Positions 14,126-23,934 of a stretch of DNA of 27,006 nt are shown here, in pieces; position 1 is the stretch's first letter, and every line of letters starts with the position of its first letter. The DNA is from Eubacteriales bacterium. GTDB taxonomy: Bacteria; Bacillota_A; Clostridia; Lachnospirales; Lachnospiraceae. Position numbers and translations under genes: made by a program. The stretch is taken from NCBI GenBank assembly GCA_030533315.1, contig JAUNJL010000030.1, positions 1 to 27,006 on the forward strand, read 5' to 3'. The notes beneath the pieces are model-generated. The model did not search any database. It was not told where the DNA came from and saw only the letters and a list, made by a program, of their open reading frames with translations.

Positions 14126-16561
14126 ATGAAATACGGTTATTTCGACGACAAAAATAAAGAATACGTGATCACGACCCCCAGGACGCCCCTTCCCTGGATC
14201 AACTACCTTGGTTCTCAGGATTTCTTCAGCCTGATGTCCAACACCTGCGGCGGCTACAGCTTCTATAAGGACGCCAAGCTTTTGCGCCTCACAAGGTACC
14301 GCTACAACGCCCTGCCGCCGGATTCCAACGGCAAATACTACTACATCAAGGATCAGGACCTGATCTGGAACCCCGGCTTCATGCCCTCCAAAACGCCTCT
14401 GGACTCCTATGAGTGCCGCCACGGCATGGGCTACAGCCGCTTCACCGGCGTCAAAAACGGCCTTCAGGCAGACCTTCTCGCCTTCGTTCCCGTTGACGCC
14501 CCCTGTGAAGTCAACCGCCTCACCCTGAAAAACATTTCCCAGGAGAAGAAACAGATCTCCCTGTTTTCCTACGTGGAATTTTGCCTCTGGAACGCCATGG
14601 ACGACATGACCAACTTCCAGAGGAACCTGAGCATCGGCGAGGTGGAGGTGGAACACAGCGCCATCTACCACAAAACGGAGTACCGGGAACGCCGGAACCA
14701 CTATTCCTTCTTCTGGGTGAATCAGGAGGTGACGGCCTTCGACACCAGCCGGGACGATTTCCTGGGAGCCGGCAACGGCAGCGACCGTCCAGAAGCCGTG
14801 GAAAGAGGCGCCTGCACCAATTCCATGGCCAGCGGCTGGTACCCCATTGCCAGCCATCAGATCGACCTCACCCTTGAGCCAGGGGAGGAAAAGGAGCTGA
14901 TCTTTCTTTTAGGCTACTGTGAGAATCCCTCCAATGACAAATGGGCTGCACCCGGCGTAATCAAAAAGACCGCCGCCCTGGCGCTCCAAACCCGTTTCCG
15001 CACCTCCCAGGGAGTGACGAAGGCCTTCTCGGATCTGGGCGCCTACTGGGAGGAGCTCCTCTCCCGCTTCAGCGTGGAGAGCCAGGATCCCCATGTGAAC
15101 CGCATGGCAAACATCTGGAACCAGTATCAGTGCATGGTCACCTTCAACCTTTCCCGCTCCGCCTCCTATTACGAGTCCGGGACGGGCCGGGGCATGGGCT
15201 TCCGGGATTCCTGCCAGGATCTTTTGGGCTTCGTCCACCTTGTGCCGGAAAGGGCCAGGGAGCGGATCCTGGACATCGCCGCCACCCAGTTTGAGGACGG
15301 CAGCGCTTACCACCAGTATCAGCCCCTCACCAAAAAGGGGAATCTGGACATCGGCAGCGGCTTCAACGACGATCCCCTCTGGCTCATTGCCGCCGTGTCC
15401 GCCTACCTGAAGGAGACGGGCGACTTCTCCATCCTGGAGGAGCCGGTGGCCTTCGACTGCGACCAGTCCAAGGCCCAACCTCTGTTTGAGCACCTGAACC
15501 GTTCCTTCACCTACACCCTCACCCACCTGGGGCCCCACGGCCTGCCCCTCATCGGCCGGGCCGACTGGAACGACTGCCTCAACCTGAACTGCTTCTCCAG
15601 CGAACCCGGGGAGTCCTTCCAGACCACAGGGCCATCCCAGGGACCTGTGGCGGAATCCGTATTCATTGCCGGCATGTTCGTGAAATACGGAAAGGAATTT
15701 GCCCACATCTGCCGCCAGCTGGGAAAGACCGAGATGGAGGAGAAGGCAAACAAAGCCGTCCAGGACATGTGCCGGGCCGTCTTGAAGGATGGCTGGGACG
15801 GCCAGTGGTTCCTGCGGGCCTACGATGCAGAATCAAAAAAGGTGGGCTCCCGGGAATGTGAGGAGGGCCAGATCTTCATCGAGCCCCAGGGCTTCTGCGT
15901 CATGGCCGGCATCGGCAAGGAGGAGGGATTGGCGGCGAAGGCCCTGGATTCTGTCCATGAACGCCTGGAGACAAAGTATGGCATCGCCATCCTCCAGCCC
16001 CCTTACACCAGATACTACCTGAACCTTGGGGAGATCTCCTCCTATCCCCCGGGCTACAAAGAAAACGCCGGTATCTTCTGCCACAACAATCCCTGGGTCT
16101 CCATCGGGGAGACCGTGCTGGGACGGGGCGGCCTGGCCTTCCAGGTCTACAAAAAGACCTGCCCCTCCTACCTGGAGGAGATCAGCGAGATCCACCGCAC
16201 CGAGCCCTACGTTTATTCCCAGATGATCGCCGGAAAGGACGCCCCCCGCTTCGGGGAGGCAAAAAACAGCTGGCTCACCGGCACGGCGGCCTGGACCTTC
16301 GTGGATCTTTCCCAGGCCATCCTGGGCGTGCAGCCCTCCTTTGACGGGCTCACCATCGATCCCTGCGTCCCCGGAGATTTTGGAGACTTTACCATCACCC
16401 GACGCTACCGGGGAGCCATCTACCACATCCAGGTACACCATCCCCAGGGCGTGGAGAAGGGCGTGGCTTCCATGGAAGTGGACGGCGTCCCCGTAGAAGG
16501 CAACCTTATCCCCTACGATCCTGAGAAGAAGGTTTACCGGGTGACGGTGCACATGGGATAA
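14126..16561 (+). CDS. cbpA: Cellobiose phosphorylase (GH94)
   Basis: Cleaves cellobiose with phosphate to alpha-glucose-1-phosphate and glucose in the cytoplasm, saving one ATP compared with hydrolysis. The 811-residue length and the N-terminus [20 protein letters not shown] are those of known cellobiose phosphorylases; cellodextrin phosphorylases are larger. The beta-sandwich N-terminal domain is followed by an (alpha/alpha)6 barrel containing RADWNDCLN (about 478-486), which carries the general acid Asp. There is no signal peptide. The ATG at 14126 is chosen because GGGAGG lies ten bases upstream and it gives the family N-terminus; the longer frame is leader. Chitobiose or laminaribiose phosphorylase are related alternatives, less likely on the N-terminal match. 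Confidence 0.92.
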   Translation: MKYGYFDDKNKEYVITTPRTPLPWINYLGSQDFFSLMSNTCGGYSFYKDAKLLRLTRYRYNALPPDSNGKYYYIKDQDLIWNPGFMPSKTPLDSYECRHGMGYSRFTGVKNGLQADLLAFVPVDAPCEVNRLTLKNISQEKKQISLFSYVEFCLWNAMDDMTNFQRNLSIGEVEVEHSAIYHKTEYRERRNHYSFFWVNQEVTAFDTSRDDFLGAGNGSDRPEAVERGACTNSMASGWYPIASHQIDLTLEPGEEKELIFLLGYCENPSNDKWAAPGVIKKTAALALQTRFRTSQGVTKAFSDLGAYWEELLSRFSVESQDPHVNRMANIWNQYQCMVTFNLSRSASYYESGTGRGMGFRDSCQDLLGFVHLVPERARERILDIAATQFEDGSAYHQYQPLTKKGNLDIGSGFNDDPLWLIAAVSAYLKETGDFSILEEPVAFDCDQSKAQPLFEHLNRSFTYTLTHLGPHGLPLIGRADWNDCLNLNCFSSEPGESFQTTGPSQGPVAESVFIAGMFVKYGKEFAHICRQLGKTEMEEKANKAVQDMCRAVLKDGWDGQWFLRAYDAESKKVGSRECEEGQIFIEPQGFCVMAGIGKEEGLAAKALDSVHERLETKYGIAILQPPYTRYYLNLGEISSYPPGYKENAGIFCHNNPWVSIGETVLGRGGLAFQVYKKTCPSYLEEISEIHRTEPYVYSQMIAGKDAPRFGEAKNSWLTGTAAWTFVDLSQAILGVQPSFDGLTIDPCVPGDFGDFTITRRYRGAIYHIQVHHPQGVEKGVASMEVDGVPVEGNLIPYDPEKKVYRVTVHMG

Positions 16562-16603
16562 AGCCGGACAGAAGAGAACCTCCCATCACATAAGGCCACG
16601 GAC

Positions 16604-16650
16604 AAAAAAGCGCCCGGTACGGCGAAAAACCGTATCGGACGCTTTCTTAT
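16604..16650. terminator. Bidirectional terminator between cbpA and the MATE gene
   Basis: AAAGCGcCCGgTACGG pairs with CCGTAtCGGaCGCTTT around a short A-rich loop, with A-run and T-run on the flanks. It separates two convergent genes. Confidence 0.75.
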
Positions 16651-16726
16651 TCAAAATTCAAAAAAACTGCATCACCCTGCCCCAGGCGCCTGCGGTCTCC
16701 CGCCGGAGGGGACGCCGCAAAAAAAC

Positions 16727-18094
16727 TCATCCCTCTCTCAGGGGACGGATCTTTTCCCGGTACACGTACCGTATAAAGATCAGGCAGATAACCCCGGAGA
16801 AAACCTCCGCAATGGGAAAAGCCCACCAGGTGGCGTTGATCCCCCCTGCCCTTGACAGGAAAAAGGCCGCCGGAAGCAGCACCACCAGCTGCCTCAGCAC
16901 CGACACCGACAGACTCAAAAAGCCATGGCCCAGAGCCTGGTAGACGGAAGAGGCCACCACGCAGAAGCCCGCCAGAAGGAAGCTCAGACTGATGGTGCGC
17001 AAGGCGGGAACCCCGATCTCCATCATCGTTTCCGAGGCGTTAAAAATGCCCAGAAGCTGCCGGGGCATCAGCTGAAATATGAGAAATCCCAAAAGCATGA
17101 TGACCACCCCGTAGGCCACGCTCAGACGAATGGCCTTCATGATGCGCTCCGGCCTCCTTGCCCCGTAATTGTAGGCCACAATGGGCACCATCCCGTTGTT
17201 TAGGCCAAACACGGGCATGAACACAAAGCTCTGAAGCTTGAAATACACGCCGAACACCGCAGTGGCCGTGGAGGTGAAGCCCAGCAGGATCTTGTTCATC
17301 CCGAAGGTCATCACAGAGCCCACGGACGCCATGATGATGGAAGGAACGCCCACGCTGTAGATCCCCCTGACCATCTCTCCCGACAGACGGTACCTCCTCA
17401 GGGAGACCGTCAGCTCCTTGTTCCTGGTCAGATTCAGCATCATGGCCGCAGCCGCAGCCACAACCTGCCCTGTCACCGTGGCCAGGGCCGCTCCCGCCAC
17501 CTCCAGGCGGGGAAAGCCAAAAAGCCCAAAGATCATGATGGGATCCAGGATGATGTTGATGATGGCCCCCGTCATCTGAGTCACCATGGAGTACATGGTT
17601 TTTCCCGTGGACTGCAGAAGCCGCTCAAAGATCATCTGCATAAACAGGCCGAAGGACATGATCCCGATGATACGCACATAGGCCGTGCCGTAGGCCAGGA
17701 TCTGGGGATCCTCCGTCTGCACGGCAAAGAAAAAGCGGCCAAACAAGGCCGAGAGCACCGCAAAGACAAGAGAACTGAATACCATCAAAAGAATCCCGTT
17801 GTTGGCCGCCCAGTTGGCCGTCTCACCGTCCTTCGCCCCCAGGGAGCGGGACACCAGGGCGTTGACGCCCACGCCGGTACCTGCGCCCACGGCGATCATC
17901 AGATTCTGCACGGGAAAGGCCAGGGACACGGCCGTCAGCGCATTTTCATTCAGATGGGCCACGAACATACTGTCCACCACATTATACAGGGCCTGGACCA
18001 GCATGGATATCATCATGGGAACGGACATGGAGACCAGCAGCCTTCCGATGGGCCAGGTGCCCATCTTGTTTTCTTTTGTTGTGGTTGTTTCCAC
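16727..18094 (-). CDS. MATE family efflux transporter
   Basis: A 455-residue membrane protein with 12 predicted helices in two MatE repeats. Repeat one starts at PIGRLLVSMSVPMMISMLVQALYNVVDSMFV in condensed form (about 15-45); repeat two starts near VRGIYSVGVPSIIMASVG (about 232). Members export cationic drugs or metabolites in exchange for Na+ or H+. The start is GTG at 18092-18094, with GAAGGTG four bases upstream and AAAGGAG a little further. The only other candidate, an ATG ten codons on, has no ribosome site. A near-consensus promoter lies about 160 bp upstream, and the leader between them has internal repeats and an overlapping small ORF. Substrate unknown; the next gene upstream may be cotranscribed. 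Confidence 0.92.
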   Translation of the reverse strand: METTTTKENKMGTWPIGRLLVSMSVPMMISMLVQALYNVVDSMFVAHLNENALTAVSLAFPVQNLMIAVGAGTGVGVNALVSRSLGAKDGETANWAANNGILLMVFSSLVFAVLSALFGRFFFAVQTEDPQILAYGTAYVRIIGIMSFGLFMQMIFERLLQSTGKTMYSMVTQMTGAIINIILDPIMIFGLFGFPRLEVAGAALATVTGQVVAAAAAMMLNLTRNKELTVSLRRYRLSGEMVRGIYSVGVPSIIMASVGSVMTFGMNKILLGFTSTATAVFGVYFKLQSFVFMPVFGLNNGMVPIVAYNYGARRPERIMKAIRLSVAYGVVIMLLGFLIFQLMPRQLLGIFNASETMMEIGVPALRTISLSFLLAGFCVVASSVYQALGHGFLSLSVSVLRQLVVLLPAAFFLSRAGGINATWWAFPIAEVFSGVICLIFIRYVYREKIRPLREG

Positions 18095-18257
18095 GATACA
18101 CCTTCTTTCTCCTTTTTTGTCGATCGTTTTTCATGGACCGCATTTCCACCGGCCATTTTTTCACCGATCCGATTTCTTCCACCGCATTCCTGCGATTTTG
18201 ACCGGTTCTTTCATCCAGCTTTTTCATGGATCTCCCCGGTCGATTTCTTCGTTCCCT

Positions 18258-18286
18258 ATTTTATCGAAGGAAAATTTATATGTCAA
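18258..18286 (-). promoter_or_regulatory. Promoter of the MATE gene
   Basis: TTGACA (18281-18286), 17 bp spacer, TAAAAT (18258-18263) on the minus strand. The leader of about 157 nt contains TCCATGAAAAA twice, GAAGAAATCG twice and ATGCGGT twice. Confidence 0.7.
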
Positions 18287-18369
18287 TGGGGTTTTTCCTC
18301 ATTTTTCCTTCTTTGCCTTCTTCTTTTTCCTCTTTTCCGCTGCCCTGCGGCAGGGGGCCAGGCCATTCC

Positions 18370-18729
18370 TCACAGGACCACTCCGATCACCAGGAACACC
18401 GGATACAGGTAGCTGGCCCCGAAGCAGCCCAATTTCTTTGGGCCGGAGATGGGGAGACGCTCCCTTTGCAGCTCCACCGCCCTTTGAAAGGCCAGATCCA
18501 CCGTGGATCGGGTGATGGATTTCCCCTTGCGGCTGACGAACATCTCATTTCCCCGGATGGCATAGGTGTATTCCAGGCGCCTTGCCGTCTCAAAGGTCAC
18601 CCCCTGAAAAAGGCGAAGAGCCTCCCAGAGAAGCTCCAGCGCCTCCCCCAGATTCTCTCCCTTCCCCTCCGTCTCTCTCCTTACGGCCTCCCTCACCGCT
18701 TCTACCGCTTTTTTCTTCCTTTCTTCCAT
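18370..18729 (-). CDS. Small conserved-looking protein of unknown function
   Basis: A 119-residue cytoplasmic protein I cannot assign to a named family. The first 45 residues are highly charged and helical, rich in Glu, Lys and Arg. A middle part reads GNEMFVSRKGKSITRSTVDL (about 59-78). The C-terminus has GPKKLGCFGASYLYPVFL followed by a short hydrophobic tail, too short to be a confident membrane anchor. The ATG is preceded by GGGAGGTTATC, and a good promoter lies about 55 bp upstream, so it is very probably a real gene. No terminator is seen before the MATE promoter, so read-through into MATE is possible. Confidence 0.75.
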   Translation of the reverse strand: MEERKKKAVEAVREAVRRETEGKGENLGEALELLWEALRLFQGVTFETARRLEYTYAIRGNEMFVSRKGKSITRSTVDLAFQRAVELQRERLPISGPKKLGCFGASYLYPVFLVIGVVL

Positions 18730-18783
18730 GATAACCTCCCAGATGCAACGGTATTTCCGGGCATTTCCAGATGCCTATCCCCC

Positions 18784-18812
18784 ATCATACACCATCTGTT
18801 CGGAATAGTAAA
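18784..18812 (-). promoter_or_regulatory. Promoter of the 119-residue protein gene
   Basis: TTTACT (18807-18812), 17 bp spacer, TATGAT (18784-18789) on the minus strand. It starts right after the terminator of the polyphosphate operon. Confidence 0.6.
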
Positions 18813-18819
18813 TATATGG

Positions 18820-18856
18820 GTAAAAAACCGCCGCCCACAAAAAAGGGGCGGCGGAT
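18820..18856 (-). terminator. Terminator of the folC-pheA-ppx-ppk operon
   Basis: A perfect GC-rich stem CCGCCGCCC / GGGCGGCGG (18828-18854) is followed on the minus strand by TTTTTTA. It lies about 25 bp past the ppk1 stop. Confidence 0.88.
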
Positions 18857-18880
18857 AAACCACTTCTCTTCTCAATGTCC

Positions 18881-21034
18881 TTATTCTTCCACGTCCTCCG
18901 CCGGCTCCGCAGGGATAAACACCCGGGATCCGGCCTTTTTCTCCTTCTTCTTCGCCTTCGCCATCTCCTGGGCTTCCCTGCAGAACTCCATCTGGGAGTT
19001 GATCAGGGTCTTTCCCCTCTTGTCCGGCTTCTCATAGGAGCCGTCCGGCTGCAGGATGTGGGCCTTTACGTTGTCACGGAACTCCAGATCCAAAATGTGC
19101 CGGATCTGTTCCCTGATCTGGTCGTCCTCCACCGGGAAGACGATCTCCACCCGGCGGTCCAGATTTCGGGGCATCCAGTCCGCACTTCCCATGAAGATCT
19201 CCTCGCTTCCCCCGTTGGAGAAATAGAAGATCCGGCTGTGCTCCAGGAAATCACCTACGATGGAGCGGACGTGGATATTCTCGCTGATGCCTGGGATCCC
19301 CGTCCTCAGGCAGCAGATCCCCCGGACAAGGAGGTAGATCTTCACGCCGCAGGAGGACGCATGGTACAGGGCCGCCATCACCTTGGGATCGCAGAGGGAG
19401 TTCACCTTGGCCACAATGTAGGCCGGGATCCCCTTCTCGGCGTTCTCCGCCTCCCGCTGGATGAGCCGCAGGAAGGTGTCCTTCATCCAGATGGGCGCCA
19501 CCACCAGCTTATTCCAGCTCTTGGGCTCGGAGTACCCGGAAAGCATGTTGAAGACCGCCGTGGCGTCCTCCCCCACCCTCTCGTCGCAGGTGAAGATGCC
19601 GCAGTCGGTGTACAGCTTGGCCGTGGAATCATTGTAGTTTCCGGTGGCCAGATGAACATACCTGCGGATGCCCGCCTCCTCCCGGCGCACCACCAGGGTG
19701 ATCTTGCTGTGGGTCTTCAGCCCCACCAGGCCGTAGATCACGTGGCAGCCCGCCTTCTCCAGCATCTTCGCCCACACGATGTTGTGTTCCTCGTCAAAGC
19801 GGGCCTTCAGCTCCACCAGGACTGAGACCTGCTTGCCGTTCTCCGCCGCCTGGGCCAGCGCCGCAATGATGGGGGAATTGCCGCTCACCCGGTAAAGAGT
19901 CTGCTTGATGGCCAGGACCTCCGGGTCCCTGGCCGCCTGGCGGACGAAATTCACCACCGGGTCAAAGCTCATATAAGGATGATGGAGAAAGACGTCTCCC
20001 TCCCGGATGACCTGGAAGATGTCCTTGTCGTTCTGGAAGGCCGGGACGGGAGCCGGGGTGTACTTCTTTGCCTTGTACTCCTCAAAGCCCTCCACCCCGT
20101 ACACCTTCATCAGCAAGGTCAGATCCAGAGGGCCGCCGATATGGAAGATATCCTCGTCCTTGATGGCAAACTCCGTCTTCAGGATCTCCAGAAGGCGCTC
20201 GTCCATCCTGTCCTCCACCTCCAGACGGATGACCTCTCCCCACTGGCGCTTCTTCAGCTGCTTCTGGATCTCCACCAGAAGATCCTCCGCCTCGTCCTCG
20301 TCGATGGTCAGGTCCGCATTCCTCATGATCCGGTAGGGATGGGCACAGACCACGTCGTAGCTCAAAAACAGCTTCTCAATGTTCCGCTCGATGACCTCCT
20401 CCAAAAGGATCACCGCGATCCCCCCCTTCTTCTCCGATGGGATCGAGATCACCCGGGGAAGCACCGAAGGCACCTGCACGGTGGCGAAATCCACCGTCTC
20501 CCTGCCCTTTTTTTTGTCTTTCTTGGAGATCAGGGCGCCGATGTTCAGGGTCTTGTTTCGGATGAGGGGAAAGGGCCTGGAGGAATCCATGGCCATGGGG
20601 GTGAGCACGGGATATACGTTGTCCTCGAAATACCGGTCCACGTACTTCGCCTGCTCCTTCGTCAGCTCCTCATGCTGGGAGACGAGATGGAGTCCCACCT
20701 TCTCCAGGGCCGGAAGAAGAGAACGGTTCAGGGTGTTGTACTGAACATGGACCAGCTGGTGGGTCTGGACGCTGATCTCCTTCAGCTGCTCCCTGGGAGT
20801 CATGCCGGCGATGTCCGTCTTCTCGTACCCGGCGTGCACCTGATCCTTCAGGGAGGCCACCCGCACCATAAAGAACTCGTCCAGATTGGAGGAGGTGATG
20901 CTCAAAAACTTCAAACGCTCAAACAGAGGCAGGCTCTTATCCCTGGCCTCGCTGAGCACCCGGTCGTTAAACTTCAGCCAGCTCAGCTCCCGATTTACAA
21001 AAAACTCCGGTTTTTCATATTTTTTCAATTCCAT
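18881..21034 (-). CDS. ppk1: Polyphosphate kinase 1
   Basis: Reversibly transfers the gamma phosphate of ATP to polyphosphate chains. The 717-residue protein has the standard PPK1 order. The N-terminal domain starts at FVNRELSWLKFNDRVLSEA (about 12), the head domain follows, and two phospholipase-D-like catalytic domains complete it. The autophosphorylated His442 lies in GLKTHSKI, and the second active-site His in FLEHSRI. The C-terminus is Lys-rich. GAGGAG precedes the ATG. It is the last gene of a minus-strand operon and starts 11 bp after the ppx stop, so synthesis and breakdown of polyphosphate are coordinated. Confidence 0.96.
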   Translation of the reverse strand: MELKKYEKPEFFVNRELSWLKFNDRVLSEARDKSLPLFERLKFLSITSSNLDEFFMVRVASLKDQVHAGYEKTDIAGMTPREQLKEISVQTHQLVHVQYNTLNRSLLPALEKVGLHLVSQHEELTKEQAKYVDRYFEDNVYPVLTPMAMDSSRPFPLIRNKTLNIGALISKKDKKKGRETVDFATVQVPSVLPRVISIPSEKKGGIAVILLEEVIERNIEKLFLSYDVVCAHPYRIMRNADLTIDEDEAEDLLVEIQKQLKKRQWGEVIRLEVEDRMDERLLEILKTEFAIKDEDIFHIGGPLDLTLLMKVYGVEGFEEYKAKKYTPAPVPAFQNDKDIFQVIREGDVFLHHPYMSFDPVVNFVRQAARDPEVLAIKQTLYRVSGNSPIIAALAQAAENGKQVSVLVELKARFDEEHNIVWAKMLEKAGCHVIYGLVGLKTHSKITLVVRREEAGIRRYVHLATGNYNDSTAKLYTDCGIFTCDERVGEDATAVFNMLSGYSEPKSWNKLVVAPIWMKDTFLRLIQREAENAEKGIPAYIVAKVNSLCDPKVMAALYHASSCGVKIYLLVRGICCLRTGIPGISENIHVRSIVGDFLEHSRIFYFSNGGSEEIFMGSADWMPRNLDRRVEIVFPVEDDQIREQIRHILDLEFRDNVKAHILQPDGSYEKPDKRGKTLINSQMEFCREAQEMAKAKKKEKKAGSRVFIPAEPAEDVEE

Positions 21035-21045
21035 AGCTCGCTCCT

Positions 21046-22581
21046 CTACATTCTTCTTTTTCGTCTCAGCACAAGACGGATGCCAAACACTTCCTCAAAA
21101 AACTCCACCTTCTCCTTCAGCAGCCCCAGCTCCAGGGAAATATCCTGATCCGCATCAAAGACGAGCACCAGCTCCCGATCCTTCAAGGCCGCCCTGAGAC
21201 CCTTGATCTTCTGGTGGTGGCTCCTGTCCATGGCGTTCGCCAGGCGCAGGATGGCCGCCAGCTTGGCGATCAGAAGGTACTTGCCTCTGTCCACCCCCAG
21301 CTCGCTTTTGAAATCATCATAATACACGAACTCCTCCGTATTGTACCGGACGATGTTTGCGATGGTCTGGCGCTCCTCCCTGGAAAGGCCGATGATCTCC
21401 GTGGCCATGATGATCCGGTAGGAACACTCTCCCACGTCTCCCATGCTGATGTACTTCCCACAGTCATGGAGCTGCACGGCGATCTGGAGCAGCAGGCGCT
21501 CCCTGGCTCCCAGGCCATGGATCTTCTTCATGCTGTCAAAGATCCCCAGGGCCAGGTTGGTGGTTCCCGCAATATGCTCCTTCCCCGTGGCATACCGCTT
21601 GGCAATGTTTTTGGAGGCCACCAGGATGTCGTTTTCAAAATTGTGAACGTTCTTGATGATCTTTTTTCTTTCCCCGTAATCATAGGCGATGCCGTCCAAA
21701 AGAGAGACGCCGGGAACCCAAAGGGACTCCGCATGAAACACGTCGATAAAGTTCTTGCAGATCACCAGCGTGGGAACGATGAGGGAGGCGTACTCCAGGT
21801 CGATCCCCATGGACTCGGAAATGGCCTGGGGCGACTTGTTGACCGCATTCTCGTAGGCCCTTAGGAACTCTTCCTTGGTGATGATGGTGTCCTCCACCAC
21901 GTCCTTGAAGATGGTCTCCGACAGGAAGTCCCCCATGAGTATCAGGCTCTTCACCTCCCGATCCTTCAGGTAAAGCCTCTGGAAGCTGGTCAGATCGTTT
22001 CGGATAAACTCTCCCACCAGCTGATCATAATGGATCGCCGTCTTCTCCAGCTGCCGCAGGCGCTCCCTCACCCGGATGCTCCCCATTTTCAGATTCTGGG
22101 TGGTCACCAGCGCATCCTTGTCAAAAAGGGAGACCTGCAGGCTCCCACCGCCCACGTCCAGGATGGCCGTCCCCTTCTGGATCATCTTCTTGAACCCGTT
22201 CTCAAGGGCGGCAATGGACTGATACCCCAGAAAGTGCTGCTCGGAATTGCTCAGCACCTCCACCCGGATGCCCGTCCTCTGGAAAATCTGCTCGATCACG
22301 ACGATGGGGTTTTTCATTTCCCGAAAAACGCTGGTGGCGCAGGTACGCCATTCGTCCACCCCAAACTCCGCCATGATCCTCTTGAAATCCGTAAGGATCT
22401 CACAGATGGTATCCACCATATCCATGCCCAAAGTCCCGCTGGCGTAAACATACTTTCCCAGCTCCAGCCGGTAACGGACGTCGTTCACTTCCTTCAGCCC
22501 GTTTCTCCTGGACAGCTCGAAGATCTTCATGCTCATCTCGTAGGAGCCAATGTCAACTGCTGCAAATGTGGTCACTGCCAT
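21046..22581 (-). CDS. ppx: Exopolyphosphatase / GppA phosphatase with C-terminal HD domain
   Basis: Releases terminal phosphates from polyphosphate, and in related proteins also acts on pppGpp. The 511-residue protein has an actin-like fold at about 1-300. Its phosphate loops are AAVDIGSYEM (about 7-16) and ILDVGGGSLQVS (about 139-150). From about 330, an HD-type domain contains LHDCGKYISMGDVGE. Known Ppx proteins keep Gly-Ser-Asn in the first loop, whereas here it is GSYEM, a departure that could alter specificity. It lies between the AAA ATPase gene (37 bp) and ppk1 (11 bp). Choice between Ppx and GppA activity cannot be made from sequence. Confidence 0.9.
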   Translation of the reverse strand: MAVTTFAAVDIGSYEMSMKIFELSRRNGLKEVNDVRYRLELGKYVYASGTLGMDMVDTICEILTDFKRIMAEFGVDEWRTCATSVFREMKNPIVVIEQIFQRTGIRVEVLSNSEQHFLGYQSIAALENGFKKMIQKGTAILDVGGGSLQVSLFDKDALVTTQNLKMGSIRVRERLRQLEKTAIHYDQLVGEFIRNDLTSFQRLYLKDREVKSLILMGDFLSETIFKDVVEDTIITKEEFLRAYENAVNKSPQAISESMGIDLEYASLIVPTLVICKNFIDVFHAESLWVPGVSLLDGIAYDYGERKKIIKNVHNFENDILVASKNIAKRYATGKEHIAGTTNLALGIFDSMKKIHGLGARERLLLQIAVQLHDCGKYISMGDVGECSYRIIMATEIIGLSREERQTIANIVRYNTEEFVYYDDFKSELGVDRGKYLLIAKLAAILRLANAMDRSHHQKIKGLRAALKDRELVLVFDADQDISLELGLLKEKVEFFEEVFGIRLVLRRKRRM

Positions 22582-22618
22582 CTTCCTTACTCCTTCCCTG
22601 CGCCCGAAGGCAACTGTG

Positions 22619-23920
22619 TCACTCTGCCGTTCCTAAGATGTGGTCGATAAACTGCTGAGCCGTCCTTCCCGTCAGGCCTCCATGAGAAAGCTCCCACTTG
22701 TTCGCCTCCAGAAGAAGGGCCTCCCGCTCCATGGTAACACCGTAACGGTCAGCCAAAACCGTCACGATATTCTGAAACTCCTTTTTGTCGGGAGCCCCGA
22801 AATAGATCCTCACTCCAAAGCGGTAAACCAGGGACAGCTTTTCCTGCACCGTATCCGAGGAATGAAGGTCGTCCCCCTCCTGGATCTCCAGCTTGTCCGT
22901 GGCCCGCTCCCTTACCAGGTGGCGGCGGTTGCTGGTGGCGTAGATCAAAATGTTGTCCGGTTTCTTCTCCAGGCCGCCCTCGATGACCGCCTTCAGATAT
23001 TTATATTCGATCTCAAATTCTTCAAAAGAAAGATCGTCCATGTATAGGATAAACTTGTAGTTCCGGTTCTTGATCTGGGAGATTACCTGGTTCAGATCCT
23101 GGAACTGATGCTTGTAAACCTCGATGATGCGGAGACCCTGGTCATAATACCGGTTCATGATCCCCTTGATGCTGGAGGATTTACCCGTGCCCGCATCTCC
23201 AAACAGGAGACAGTTGTTGGCCCTCCTGCCCTGCACGAAGGCCTCCGTGTTCTCCATCAGCTTCTCCTTCTGAAGCTCATAGCCCACCAGGTCCTCCAAA
23301 TTCACATGGGCGATACGGGTGATGGGAACGATCACCGCATTGCCCTTCTCGTCATGCCCGATGCGGAAGGCCTTGTGCAGGCCCAGCTTCCCCACTCCAA
23401 AATCCTTGTAAAAGCTCACCATGTCCTCCAGGAACTCCTCCGTGGTGGCGGCTGCCCCCAGCGTGCGGCTCATGGTGCAGATCCGGTCCCGGATGCGCGG
23501 GTTGAACATTTTGCCGCTGCCGTCCGTGTTCTGATAATCCAGGAGGAACTCCGCACAGGCGCACCCGTAGGCCCTGTCAAAGATCCCCAGGTCAAACTCA
23601 TACAGCTCCCGGAAAATCCCCAGATCGTGCTTCGCCAGAAGGTTGATGCTGCCCTCCACCGCCCCGTGGATCTCACAGGCGGTGCTGAAGGCGTTCTCAT
23701 GGTTCACCAGCAGAAACGTGAGATAATTGTGCCACAGGTTCCCGGAAAAGCCGTACAGCCCGGCCATCTCCACAAGCCCGTTGACGCACCTGTAAAAATC
23801 CCCCTTCCTTTCGATCAGGGCCTCCTGATCCCCACACAGGTTCATCAGCCCCGTCATCTCCTCCAGGATCTCCCCATGCTCAAAATCCCGGTACAGGATA
23901 CACTCCTCAATCCTTGCCAT
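22619..23920 (-). CDS. DUF815 family AAA ATPase
   Basis: A 433-residue cytoplasmic protein. The N-terminal half (about 1-190) has no motif I recognise. The C-terminal half is an ATPase: Walker A GDAGTGKSS (about 234-242), Walker B FILYMDDLSFEE (about 284-295) and the sensor-like IYATSNRRHL (about 318-327). This arrangement is the DUF815 family, common in Clostridia and without an agreed function. The gene lies between pheA and ppx with gaps of 14 and 37 bp, so it is transcribed with them. GGGGGAGAAGAAGG precedes the ATG. Proximity to polyphosphate genes suggests, but does not show, a stress or polyphosphate-linked role. Confidence 0.9.
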   Translation of the reverse strand: MARIEECILYRDFEHGEILEEMTGLMNLCGDQEALIERKGDFYRCVNGLVEMAGLYGFSGNLWHNYLTFLLVNHENAFSTACEIHGAVEGSINLLAKHDLGIFRELYEFDLGIFDRAYGCACAEFLLDYQNTDGSGKMFNPRIRDRICTMSRTLGAAATTEEFLEDMVSFYKDFGVGKLGLHKAFRIGHDEKGNAVIVPITRIAHVNLEDLVGYELQKEKLMENTEAFVQGRRANNCLLFGDAGTGKSSSIKGIMNRYYDQGLRIIEVYKHQFQDLNQVISQIKNRNYKFILYMDDLSFEEFEIEYKYLKAVIEGGLEKKPDNILIYATSNRRHLVRERATDKLEIQEGDDLHSSDTVQEKLSLVYRFGVRIYFGAPDKKEFQNIVTVLADRYGVTMEREALLLEANKWELSHGGLTGRTAQQFIDHILGTAE

Positions 23921-23934
23921 CCTTCTTCTCCCCC

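Noticed and set aside
17982..18227. 81-codon minus-strand ORF overlapping the MATE start
   Set aside because: Not listed as a gene because its second half is out of frame within MATE and it matches no family; kept only as a possible leader ORF in the findings.
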